From assembly GCF_030445035.2 (NCBI RefSeq), contig NC_080704.1, positions 26,330,499 through 26,394,498 on the forward strand: 64,000 nucleotides of DNA, in the 5' to 3' direction. Of the stretch, positions 38,101 to 49,240 are shown one piece after another. The position numbers were made by a program, and so were the translations under genes. How positions within the stretch are numbered: position 1 is the stretch's first letter; the number at the start of each line of letters is the position of its first letter. Origin of the DNA: Dasypus novemcinctus. Taxonomy: Eukaryota; Chordata; Mammalia; Cingulata; Dasypodidae. The notes under the pieces were generated by a model. The model had not been told where the DNA came from. It searched no databases and saw only the letters and a program-made list of their open reading frames with translations.

Positions 38101-38449
38101 GAAACTGAGAAACAAAACAGGAAATTAGATCCCAAAGAAGGTGGTAGAATTGAGAAGAACTCTGGCCGGGGCCCTGGAGGGGTGAGCAACATGGAGAACA
38201 AAAGGCAAACATCACATAACTCACAGTTCTCCCCGTGGACAGTCCCCCAGCTAGGCAGCCCTCTGGGAAGCCTTCCTAGCTCAGAAACTACTCTCAACAC
38301 TTAGGAATCATTCTTGAGAGCTGCCATTCTTTCATACTGCGGATCTAAGTTCATCAGTAAGTCCTATGGTCTATGCCTCTAAAATATATGTAGCATCAGG
38401 CCACTTCTCATTAACCCTGGTCCAAGTCACCGCGACTCCTCAGCAAGAC

Positions 38450-38850
38450 AATGGCTCAGCCTCCTTACCACTCTTGCCCCTTTGACAGTGCATCCTCCAC
38501 ACAGCAGCCATGTCACCATGTCACCGTGGGAAAGCTTCCTCAGATTGTGTTGATCATGCAGAATGCCTCCAGCAGCTTCTCCTTTCCTGACTCCTCACCA
38601 TGGCCTCTGAGGCCCTTCAAGCTCCGGGCCTGCAGAGCTCTCTGGCTCCACCTCCAGCCATGCTCCCTCTCACGGGCCTTCCCACCGTCCCTTGAGTCTC
38701 CTGCTACCTGGGGCATTTCTACAGATCTTTGCATGGCTGCCTGCTTCTCATAATTAGCGCTCAACACCGATGTCACCTCCTCAGAGAGGCCTGACCTGAC
38801 CATGGCTGCCTTGCCAAGCACGTGCCAGGCATTCATAATTAGCTGCTTAC
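38450..38850 (+). mobile_element. L2 LINE fragment
   Basis: 'ccatggcctctgaggccc' and 'acctcctcagagaggcctg' are typical of the L2 3' part. Confidence 0.7.
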
Positions 38851-39549
38851 TGATGGATATGCTATTAAAAGTATAACTAACTACATCCATGGCCAGAAAG
38901 ATTGTGATTCTTTGGTCAGAATTCTATTCATCACACTCCGTTTCACAGGATATTCGGCCTTGAACTCGTTGCCATTTCTCTTTCCTCTAGTTAGCAAAGG
39001 AGCATACTCATTAAGAGTCTGGAGGCGACCTTCTGAGTGAGTGCTCCATGTGGGTTAGCAATCAGAACCCAGCGCCATACTCAGAAAGAGAGGCGACCCA
39101 AAGCCCGATCCTTTCTTTGCACCATTCCCTTTGAGTTTTATGTTCGCTTTTCATTTGCATTTAGCACATTCAGGGAGGAGGCAAATAAACATTATACCAG
39201 CTGACACCCTGTGAATGCTCATCAGATCAAGTCAAGGCAGGAAGGCTGGAAGCTAACCATCGTGAGGCTCAGACTCTAAGTTCATTAATCTCCAGCAAGA
39301 TAACCAAGACCCCTGCCAATAAAAAACAAACGGTACCACTTCCTGAACTTGGCATTATCTAAGAGTCCAAACAGACCTGGAAAATGGAGCACAGCTTCTA
39401 CTCCAGATCCTTCATGAAAAGATAGATATCGCCTGCCCGGGACAAGTGATAGAGCTGTCCCTGTGGTTTGTGTCTGCTCTTCTGCCTGCCCTCCTTAATT
39501 GCAACATTAATCAGCCTTGAGGTCCCTCTTTCCTCCCCTATGGAGCCCA

Positions 39550-40012
39550 GGGCTTCTAAACCTGTGGACATCCATGAGGTAGGTGGGTAGAATTCAGGGG
39601 GATCTATGAACTTGGATGGGAAAAAACTTGCCTCTTTATTTTCTCTAATTTCAAACTGAAATTTAGCATTTCCTTCCATTACACGTAGGCAACTAACCAC
39701 AGCAATGCTAGCAATGTCTGTGATCTCTTGAAAAGCTGTTAACACTCATCGCTATTTCAAAATGACGGCAGTTATTAAACCTGCTGCTAGATCTTGTTCT
39801 TGCACACGTGAATAAAGAAGCACATGTATTGTTCTATCGCACATCTGTTTCTTTTTAATATTTTGATAGCTGTATTTCAGTATAATCGGGTTCCTTTGTT
39901 ATCCTATGTGTTTTATTTTATGCATTTAAAAACAGTGTCTGAGAGGCAGTTCATCTCCTTCACCAGAATTCCCAAGGCATCCGGGACACCAAAGAGGTTA
40001 AGAACTCCTGTC
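39550..40012. mobile_element. Ancient hAT-like DNA transposon, relative of 32366-33037
   Basis: Ends 'gaggttaagaactcctg' and begins near 'gcttctaaacctgtgg', with 'aatttagcatttccttc' in the middle. Diverged but uninterrupted. Confidence 0.6.
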
Positions 40013-40869
40013 CTTCCTCCTGCCTTAGGTCATGCACGAAAATGGCCAAATCTCAGCTAAGGCTGGCCTTACCTTTCTCCATGTGATACCCCCCCCCCCC
40101 ATCTGGGTCACCTTCCTAGCAGGGCTCCCCAGCCTTGGCGGGCCAGGTTATCCTGTGATAAACAGTCATGCCCACCTTTAATGGCTCCCTGAAAACACAA
40201 AATAAACACTGATTACAGACCACTCAATAGGGGCAAAGTGCTGTTTGTTGTAAACCCTCTCATGTCAGCTTCGCCAGAAATTCAGATTGCCCAGTCTCAC
40301 CAGCGTCCTTGCTTGACAGTGGAAATCACCTCGTTCTGGGCATACTCCCTCACTGAATGTACTCCTTCTACCAGAATCTCTGGCTAGGTCAGGCTGGCTC
40401 CCCCCGTTTACCCTGGGAGGTAAGGGATGGGGGCTTATTGGTGTAGTATGGGCAGTTTCCTTTCCCTTTTCATTCTGAGAGGATAAGGATGAGGGTTGCC
40501 GGACAACAAGTTTACCAAGAGACTAAAAGGAAAGGCAGAAACTGTGTAGAAAACACAGAATCCCAGAATCAAGCTTGTCTTCAGTCTTCAGAGAACAGAT
40601 TTCTTATCCCAGGGTGACTCCAGTCTGGCCTCACATGGACTGGCCTGGCACTGATCGCTGGGCACTCAAGCCCCTGTTATTTTCCTCCTCTCTGTCTGGC
40701 TGGGATGTGAGACTTGGCAACTCTGAGGCCTACCCAGAGGGAGTTCATGGTTGGCACAGCTGCTAGGCCTGGCAGGAGTCTCGGCCTTGCCAATGTCGGC
40801 TTCCTGACTTCTCTCCAGGTGTGGGCAGAGTGAAAAAAGAATCCAAGAGAAAGCCAACATCTGAGGGGT

Positions 40870-41183
40870 AGGGAGAGGATATGGATCCAGAGGTGGGGCG
40901 AAGAAGGCATGGTGGTGGGGAAGGGCGACCCTAAAGAGCCTGGTAAATCCTCACAGGGCCTACATGATGGAATAGAGGAGAGTATGGGCCATGATGTGAA
41001 CCAATGTATATGAGGTGCAGAGGTGCCCAAAGATGTACTTACCAAATCCAATGGATGTGTCATGATGATGGGAACGAGTGTTGTTGGGGGGGGGGAGAGG
41101 GGGGGGTGGGGGGGTGGGGTTGAATGGGACCTCACATATATATTTTTAATGTAATATTATTACAAAGTCAATAAAAAATAAAA

Positions 41184-41218
<35 letters not shown>
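40870..41218 (+). mobile_element. L1 3' end, sense, with long A tail
   Basis: It includes 'agtatgggcc', 'ggtgcagaggtgccc', a very G-rich tract (41086-41119), 'gggacctcacatatata' and an A-rich tail to 41218. The tail is about 30 uninterrupted A, so the copy may be young. The left limit is uncertain. Confidence 0.85.
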
Positions 41219-41220
<2 letters not shown>

Positions 41221-41979
41221 AAGTGAGCACTGCGTGATGATGGGGCTGAGTGGCCTTCTCTTTGGTTCCCCCTTGAGGCCCCCACTGGTACTGCACCTGC
41301 CTCCGCACCACTGCAGCCCAGGTTCAGGTAGCCCTGACACACACCCTGTAGTTCCTGCCCTGCCCTCCGAACCCTCATTCACAACCCCCTTCTCCCTTTT
41401 CTTACTGGCTGAAAAGGCTAAATAATCTCTTTCCTGACCAACCTTGATTTGGGGAGTGGCCATGTGCTACAGGTCTGGTCATCAAGAATAAAGAGAAATC
41501 TGCTAGGGACTTCTGGAGAAAATATTACTTGGCTGGTTAAAGCAAAGGGCATCACTTTCTCCCTTCCTCTTGCCTTCAATGCAGACCTGGTGTCTAAAAT
41601 TATGACAGTCATCTCACGACCATAAGGCAACAAACATAAAGGGGAGGCAAAGGGCCTGACATTGTTGAGCCACTGAACCAAAACCACAGCTGCGATCAAT
41701 GACTTCGAGGTGTGAGGGAAAAATGAATCCTGTTTTGTTTAAGCCACTCTTATCTGAGTTTTGTTACCTGCAGACAAAAGTATTCAAAATTCATGCACCA
41801 GAAGAGCCCCTCCTTCCAATTTCTCCCCCCTCAACGCAAAGTAACCACCCTGCTCTCTTCCCACACCCATAGCCTACACATATACTGATGACTAAGTGAC
41901 ACCCCTTAGAGAGTTGGGTTCAGAGTCAATGCCAAGCCCTTGTCTTCTGGTTCATTATATCCAGTTTGACCCATACTAT

Positions 41980-42470
41980 GCCCCAAGGGTTGTCTCATCA
42001 CCCCAACTCCCTGCAGAGAGTTCCCACAATGCAGAGTGGCCAGGTTTGTGCAGCCTATGGCACCAACTTTCACAGCTTAGCTCAAACCCCACTCCTTCAC
42101 GGAGTGTCCCCTCATCACCCCAGCATGCAGTGACTCTCCATCTTTGAAGGCCACTTACACCTGCACTGCCCGTTTAGTGCTCAGCACTTTCTGCACTATG
42201 TATTGGTCTTCGCTATCTGCCTCCTCCAGAAAGCCTCCCTGACCCTCTCAGGCTCGGTTTGAAATCCCCAATATCAACTCTTTCATTGCCCTATCTTCCC
42301 TCTAGTAAAGTCCACACCACCCTTTCGTCACCCTCTGTCAACTTCTCTACATCCCCTAATAAACTCTGACATCCTTGAGACAGGGATGCGTTCCTCCTCA
42401 TCACATATATCAGTCCTCAAAGTGGGCCGGACACAGATTAGGTGGCCAACAATATTTGTTGAATGAATGA
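41980..42470 (+). mobile_element. L2 LINE 3' end
   Basis: 'cctccagaaagcctccctg', 'actctgacatccttgag' and the end 'atttgttgaatgaatgagg' are the L2 3' terminus. Confidence 0.8.
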
Positions 42471-43430
42471 GGAATCTTATCTCCCTACCAAGATATCAAG
42501 CTCCTCGAGGACAGAAATCTGGACTTTTACCTCTTGATAATGCGCACAGTGGGCTTATAATAAATATTTGGTCATAGATCTGTATAGAGAGACAACCATG
42601 TTTTACTTCAGTACTTTCTCCTCAGCAACTTGGCAACTTGATTTTGTTTGCATATGCATTTATAGAAACATCTAATCATGAAATATGTATATATAAACAT
42701 ATACAAAACTTAACTGAGGGGTGATGAGGGGAAGCTTGGCCTGATGATTTTTTTCCCTACCAAACTGGCTGGTAGTTTGACTCAACGCTACCGTTGTTCC
42801 TACATCATGCAGACAGAGACTCTATAAGATAATGGAAGCTTCCAATAGATGCTGTGCAATGAAAATCACCAACAATTAAAGGGAGCTGGCACTGAAGAAG
42901 CTATCAAATGAAGCAGAGCAAGAGAGGTTTTGATCACAAGCAAGACCAAAGCACTTTCTGAGGCCAGTTTAACACTGATACAAATATCCTGTGACACTAC
43001 TCACTGCAAGCCTCCAATCTACCAGGACTTCGCTAAGGATGTTCTTAAGAAAGGAACAATCTCACAAAGCACCATTCATCACTCACGGCAAGGGCTGACC
43101 ACTCGGACATGAGGGCTCAAACCTAGGTCTTTAGGAGATTTAAAAGGATAGCCTCACACCCCTTTCTCCCTGGTGGGAAATGGTAGCCATGAAGTTATCC
43201 AAAAGCCAGATAGAAAGCCACACAAGAGTGAGGATGGGATGGAGATGGACATGTGCTGGCTCGAGAAGGCGATGGGGCAGGGAATCTGGGCAACCTGGGA
43301 CATGTGTTTTCAAAAAATGGAGAAGGAAAGCTTGTGAAAGTGCATTTGAAAGTTAAGAATATGAAAATTATTATTTTGTGGGAAACATACCTTTTGTGTG
43401 AGAACACCTTTTGTGAGAGACAGTCATTTT
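42471..43430. other. Intergenic, no recognised feature
   Basis: No gene or nameable repeat seen. Confidence 0.5.
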
Positions 43431-43507
43431 AGTTAAGAGGTTGCCATATACCCCACTCCCCATACCTCCTTTACATTTTATAAAATGACTGCTTCAAACA
43501 GGAGAAT

Positions 43508-44066
43508 TCCATCCATCAGCCATGTGGGATCTAAGCCCCCTCTCAATTTAGAGGTGGTGTGGGCATCACCATCCCAGGGCCCTCAGGATGGAGGTATAAA
43601 ATATGGATTAGAGTGGATTTACTGGTATTCTATAGAACTATTGTGACTCTAGCAATGGAAGAAATTATATCATTGATCTGGAGACAGTGGCCACGGCCAT
43701 CGCTGAAGGCAGGGAGATGGAAAAAGAGGTGTGATGTGGGGACATTTTCGGGACTTAAGAGTTGTCCTGAATGATATTGCAGGGACAGATGCAGGACATT
43801 ATATATCCTGCCATAACCCACTGAATGGACTAGGAGAAAGTGTAAACTACAGCATAAACTATAATCCATGCTGTGTAGCAGTGCTCCAAAATGTACTCCT
43901 CAAATGCAATGAATGTACCACACTAATGAAAGAAGTTGTTGATGTGGGAGGAGTAGGGGGTGTGGGGAGTGGGGTATATGGCAACCTCTTATCTTTTTTA
44001 ATGTAACATTTTGTGTGATCTATGTATCTTTTAAAAATAAATAAAAAATGTATTTTAAAAAACAGA
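43508..44066 (+). mobile_element. L1 3' end, sense
   Basis: It contains 'gggatctaagccccctc', 'tatggattagagtgg', 'gtaccacactaatg', 'ggggagtggggtatatgg' and an A-rich tail. A 36-base antisense copy of its own terminus stands just upstream (43434-43469). Confidence 0.85.
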
Positions 44067-44934
44067 AAAGAAAATGCTCATAGGTCTTCTAACAAAGCTT
44101 CAAGCTAGACTGGAAAATATATGAAACACTCAACATAGGAATACTATGGTGTTTTAATCTTCGAGCCTAGAGGTCTCTAAATCATTCTCAAACACTGTGC
44201 AAGTTTCGCCACAATTTAAGTTACTCTTGGACCCCAAATCTTAAAAAAACTTTGTCTCAGCTCTATGAAATGTGGAGAAGGGGCATCAGAAGAAGGTCAT
44301 TAAGTGAAAGGAAAAAAAAAAAGATTATATGTTCTTAGCACTTGGTTGACAGCAGATTTATTAAAAACTGGATCAATCTTTCCACTTTGCCCTTATCTTT
44401 ACCCAAAAGCATCCCATTGAAGGTGACTTTCACGGAGTCCACAGGGACACAGACCATCTTCTGATCACAATAGAATTATCACTGCACTTGTTTTAGAATT
44501 ATCTTCTCTAAGTTGCCTTCTGCCTCTGGCCCCTTCTTATGTATTTACTTCCTCTCCAACAGTTAGGAAAATCTGTGTTTACTAATTTCTAAGATGGGAT
44601 TGATGCAAAGCCATCTGTTAGATGAGAAATATTCCTCTATATATGAGATAATCAACAAATATGGCTCCAATTAATGATTTTTTAAATTACTATTTAAATA
44701 TTGACTTGCGCTGTACCCATATGATTCAAAATAACTGGTTTGCATGTGAACATTTCAGTCCAATAATTAGCTGTTTTGTCTACATAACGCCATATAATGT
44801 GGTTGATTGTTGTTCTATTACCAAATTGACTGAATTGACTGCTGGTTTTTGGCATCATAAAGTGTAGCTTAGATGTCTTTATGAGTATTAGGAGACCAAG
44901 CTAGAGAAATAAAAGGGTCTTTCTTTTCTTTAAA
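44067..44934. other. Intergenic, no recognised feature
   Basis: AT-rich; nothing nameable. Confidence 0.5.
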
Positions 44935-45150
44935 CTCCCAAGTACTTTTGACCCGCTCCGTGTCCTCCCCTTCACCCTTCCCTTGGACAACCTGGTGCCC
45001 CCGGGCTCCCCTGGGAACCCCATGTTTGGTGTTATGTTCGGTGCGGACGCCTGCTCCACACAATGCCAAAATCCCGAACCCCAAGCGCCATGATTCACCA
45101 GCCTCAGCCTCCCAGGAAGCTGGGATGACAGGCGTGCTACTGGGCCAGGC
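44935..45150 (-). pseudogene. 7SL RNA (SRP RNA) pseudogene
   Basis: Read on the minus strand it follows 7SL RNA from its 5' end. There is an Alu-domain part (gcctggccc ... cacgcctgtcatcccagc, ttcctgggaggctgaggc), then S-domain sequence (cgtccgcacc, gcaccaggttg, gaagggtgaa, ggagcgggtcaaaa). It stops at about 'cttgggag', short of the 3' Alu-domain strand, and A-rich sequence follows. 7SL RNA is the scaffold of the signal recognition particle and is transcribed by pol III. Mammalian genomes contain many retrocopied 7SL pseudogenes; many differences and 3' truncation show that this is one. It is not a primate Alu, because it retains the S domain. Confidence 0.88.
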
Positions 45151-45214
45151 CCAAGTGCTTTTAATAGTGAAATCTTACAGTGGAGGGAATGTTTCACTTA
45201 AGAAAGTATCACTT

Positions 45215-45985
45215 CCATTGCCCTACAGTTACACTGATTCCATGTATTCACATTGCATCCATCGCCCATGTGGAATCTAAGCCCCCTCTTGATGTAGAGG
45301 GGGACTGGACATCACCATCCCAGGGTCCACAGGATGGAAGACTAGAGTATGGATTAGAGTGGACTTACTGGTGTTCTGCTGGGGAACTATTGTGTTTAGT
45401 CATGGAAAAAATTGTAGCATAGATGTGGAGAAAGTGGCCACAGTATTCACTGAGAGCAGGGAGAGGGAAGAAGAGATGTGATGTGGGGGCATTTTCAGGA
45501 TTTGGAGTTGTCCTGGGTGGTGCTGCAGGGACCGATGCTGGACGTTGTGTGTCCTGCTGTGGCCCACTGGGTGGACTGGAGGAGAGTATGGACTACAGTG
45601 TGGACCACTGTCCATGTGGTGCAGCGGTGCTCCAGAATGTATTCACCAGGTGCAGTGGATGTGCAACAATGATGGAAGAGGTCATTGATGTGGGAGGGGT
45701 AGGGTGGGTGGGGTGAGGGGTATATGGGGACCTCATATTTTTTTAATGTAACATTTAAAAAAAAATAAAGAAGAAAAGAAAAGAGGAAACTGAGGTAGAA
45801 GCATGAAAAACAAGATGCTAATGTACCCAGTGGATCATTAGGCAGGAGAGAGTGTTATATAAATTCCTCATTAATGGTTATATTTTTATTTTGAAAATTG
45901 TAAAAGATTATTCTCAAGTTTTCTGCTGTTATTTTGTAATTACAGCATTTAATGGCTTCTGAAAAAATAAATAAAATAATAAAAA
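45215..45985 (+). mobile_element. L1 3' end with probable 3'-transduced flank
   Basis: The L1 end covers 45215-45756, ending in 'gggtatatggggacctc' and 'tttttaatgtaacattt'. An internal A-rich tail (about 45757-45783) is followed by about 180 bases of unrelated sequence and then a second A-rich tail with AATAAA motifs (45961-45985). One perfect 15-bp duplication (aagaaagtatcactt, 45200-45214 and 45986-46000) encloses the whole unit, so all of it arrived in one event. That is the structure left when transcription reads past the L1 poly(A) signal. Confidence 0.85.
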
Positions 45986-46429
45986 AAGAAAGTATCACTT
46001 ACTATTATCAGATAATATTCCTTCTTGTGGGATTTTGTCCCCACTTTATTTCAGCTTTATTGTACAATGGGGGAGAGCAATACCGTGGCTTAGGTGATAC
46101 CTCTGCTTTGTAGAGACCAGAGTGTTACCACTCCAGGTGAAGCAAACCAAACCGTGTGCCTACTGGATTGATGAACAGGGAGGCAAAGAAGGGGAGAAAG
46201 GGTCATGAGCATATATGTCCTCATTTTCCTCTCTTTCCCTTTCCCTAATTTCATCGCCACCCACTGGCCAGAGTACTGGGAGCTGGAAGGTAGGTGTAGG
46301 GTGGAACCAGAAGAAGTAAACTGGGGAGACTAGTTTGAATTGGCCAAAAGGTAAGAAGTGAATTGGGCAGCCTTCCAAGTGCATTCCCATATCATAACTC
46401 AGGCCCTGGTCTTCCTGCTACTTCTGGAA

Positions 46430-46640
46430 AGAATCCAATTGCCCATCAACTGATGAATGAATAAACAAAATGTGGTATATCCATACAGTGGAATATTCAC
46501 TGTTACATGCTACAATGTGGGCAAAACTTGAAAACATTGTGCTAAGTGAAAGAAGTCAGAGAGAAAAGACCATATAGTATATAATTCCATTCATATGAAA
46601 TGCCCAGAATAGGCAAATCCCTAGAAACGGAAAGGACAAT
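46430..46640 (+). mobile_element. L1M-type LINE-1 3' fragment
   Basis: 'gcccatcaactgatgaatg', 'gtggtatatccatacag', 'cttgaaaacattgtgc' and 'aggcaaatccctagaaac' are a clear old L1 3' end. Confidence 0.85.
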
Positions 46641-46684
46641 GCCAGCCACCACTGTTCACATTTATCAGGAAGGAAGAGCTTCCT

Positions 46685-46790
46685 TAGAACTTCCCTGCAG
46701 ATTTCTACTTAGATGCCACTAATCAGAACTGTGTCCCAGGGCCACCCCTGGCTACAAGGGAGTTGCGGGAAAAGGGAAATGGATACTGAG
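46685..46790. mobile_element. Ancient interspersed repeat, unnamed (copy C)
   Basis: 'gggccacccctggctacaag' matches the block shared with 11785-12150. Confidence 0.4.
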
Positions 46791-46829
46791 AAGGCAAATA
46801 ACAGTGCCTGCCTCCCACAGGGAACTTAA

Positions 46830-46930
46830 AGGACTTGTCCAAGGTCACACAGATGATATGTGGAAAAGCCAGGAGCTGAACCTAAATCTGTATGACTATA
46901 ATATCCAGACTTTTAACTACAATGACAGCT
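46830..46930 (-). mobile_element. MIR SINE, antisense
   Basis: 'gtccaaggtcacacagatg' and 'gccaggagctgaaccta' are antisense MIR. Confidence 0.75.
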
Positions 46931-47131
46931 GCTTCAGTGTAACCAGTGTAACTGAATTTGAGAGAGCATCTCTTTGAGCACACCTTTAAAGAAGTTTTAG
47001 TTTCTAAAGGACTAAAACTAGTTCATTACAATGGTCTCATGTTTATAGTGCCCTCGATGAAAGAATGAATATTTAATAATGTAAAACATTCTTTAGTGCA
47101 ATTGCTAACTATGTAAATTAAAGAATGAAAG

Positions 47132-47161
47132 AGTGTGTGTGTGTGTCTGTGTGTGTGTGTA
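47132..47161 (+). repeat. (TG)n microsatellite
   Basis: Two TG runs separated by one tc interruption. Confidence 0.95.
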
Positions 47162-47499
47162 TTTACTGACAGAATTATAGGGAATGGGGACCTTGTGTAT
47201 AGAGGATATGGTCTTTGGTTACCTTCAGGGATGGATTCCAGAGGGTTATAAGAAGGGAAATCCTGGGATAGGCCTTAATAAAGATGGAGAGAATTGAGAC
47301 GAACCAAATGAGAGGTGGTTTTCTAAGAAATTTCACCCATGTAGTCCATGTATTTCATTTTGCTCCTCTCCCTCCTCCTCTTTCCTTTGCATTTCATTTC
47401 CTCAAAATGTTGTCTCATTTAGGAAATTGGCCCTAAGATATATTACTAATAACTCAATTCTCTTGTGAGCCAGGACATTTACCAATCCACATGAATTTC

Positions 47500-48250
47500 T
47501 ACTTTATGGATTTGTCCTCAGGGCCTGTAGCCCTCCGCCTTGTAGACTCCTTCAAGCCACTGATCCCTCTTGCCCAGTTCTCATGCCCAAACCATTCCCA
47601 AACCATTACAAGTTGTAGCTTACAACTTAACCAAGTCCTCCTTTCCTCCTTCCTCATCCTTACAAGAAGCTCTGTTCTCCAGTGGAATTCAATAAAAATA
47701 AACTAATACCTCTGGGACTGGATACAGTTTAGCATAGTTGTTTGGAAACAATGACCCTGGGTCTTCAGAAGCCATCATGGAGTATCTTCTCTCCATTCTG
47801 CAATCATCCAAGTCCTGTCGGTTCTATCTCCTTAAAAATGTATCCATCCATCCCTTCTTCTCCATCCCACTGGCCTCTACCTTGCTTCAGGCCCTCATCC
47901 CTTCTTGTCATAATTACTATCATGACCTCCTAACTGGTCTCCTTGCCTCTAGTCTTGATCTCCTTTTATCTGCCCTCCACATGGCTACCAGAATAAACTT
48001 TCTAAAATATAAACCTGGCCAATAAATTCCCTCCATTTAAAGCCCTGAAGTGTCTCCCCAACACCTTCAGAATACAAAACCAGCTCTTTATCTAGGCTTA
48101 TAAATCCCTTTTTAACTCCATGCCAATCTATTATTCCAAAGTACTGCCTCTCCATCCTGAACTACTTGTAGTTCTCAAAACAAGTTAAGCTCTCTAACCC
48201 ATTCTTATAATTGCAAATGATTCTGTCTGGAATATCCTTTCCCTCCATTG
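47500..48250 (+). mobile_element. L2 LINE 3' region
   Basis: 'cctcctaactggtctccttg', 'ctgccctccacatggctac' and 'ctggaatatcctttcc' follow L2 in order. A further L2 fragment lies at 48890-49060 ('ggactgtagactccttgac'). Confidence 0.75.
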
Positions 48251-48889
48251 TGGCTTGGCTAACTCAGAAAAAAAATGCTTTAGCAAGGTATAATGAACAT
48301 ACCATTAAATTCACAAGGTTAGATGGACCTAACCTTCAAGAGTCCATTTGAATTCCTCCAACGTCAGATTCTGAGACAAGGATGTGGGTGCAAGTGGTTT
48401 ATTTGGGAGATGATTCCCAGAAAGCAGTGAGTACGTGGAGAAGAGAGACAGAGAAGGGAGGGAAGCCTCTAATGGGTGTGTTAGAGAGTGGCTTACCTCT
48501 GTGGGCAATTGAGGGTTAATCACGCTAGGGATTATTTGAGAGACTATATAGAACACACCATTCAGTTGTCCCATAGGGAGGAAAAGAAGTTTGGGTATTT
48601 GTCTCTCTCCTGTTTTTCATTAATTGAGGGTCACTCCTAGGAGTATTAGCTCCCTGACACTTCCAGCCTGCCCCATGGCCAGAGGATATCCTCAGGCAGA
48701 GAGAGGCATGAAACCATCAACATATATGGGAATTACCCAGAGTGAACCTCCAGGGTGGGCCAAGAGGATGAGGGAGGGGTACCAGGTGGCATCTCAACAC
48801 ATCCTCTTCAAAGCTTTTCCAAATCCTGCCTTTGCTATTCAGGCTGGGGTAAAGGAACCTCCTCACTGATCCCATAGCACAGCAATGAC

Positions 48890-49060
48890 TTTGCCACGCT
48901 ACACAATTTTATTGTTGCACTTGTAGGTCTCACACCACTGGACTGTAGACTCCTTGACAGCAAGGTCTGTACATCTCTTCATGCTCTGAATTAAGCAAAG
49001 TGCCTTGGATGTAGCAGGCCCAAAAATGTGTGTGGTTGTTTCAATGCATTTTACTTTCAT
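48890..49060 (+). mobile_element. L2 LINE 3' terminal fragment
   Basis: 'gactccttgacagcaagg' and 'aaagtgccttggatgtag' are the L2 end. The AT-rich gap 48250-48890 holds nothing nameable. Confidence 0.65.
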
Positions 49061-49079
49061 CAGCATGTTATACATCTGA

Positions 49080-49240
49080 AAACCTCCTTAGCAGAGAAAT
49101 ATATCATCATCATCTTTATTATTCACATTTTATGGACAGAAATCTGAGAATACAGTGATGGGAAAGAGCTAGATAGAGGACCATATCTGCCCATGACTAG
49201 GCCAGAACCCAAAGTAGTTGAGTTTCTGCTGCTTGGAGTG
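49080..49240 (-). mobile_element. MIR-like fragment, antisense
   Basis: 'cacattttatggacagaaat' and 'gccagaacccaaagtag' suggest diverged antisense MIR. Confidence 0.5.

Noticed and set aside
40677-41135. 152-codon minus-strand open frame
   Set aside because: Much of it is the reverse of an L1 3' end, rich in Pro and Ser from the C-rich strand.
45085-45150. Alu-like sequence suggesting primate contamination
   Set aside because: The similarity continues into the 7SL S domain, which Alu lacks, and the surrounding repeats are xenarthran.
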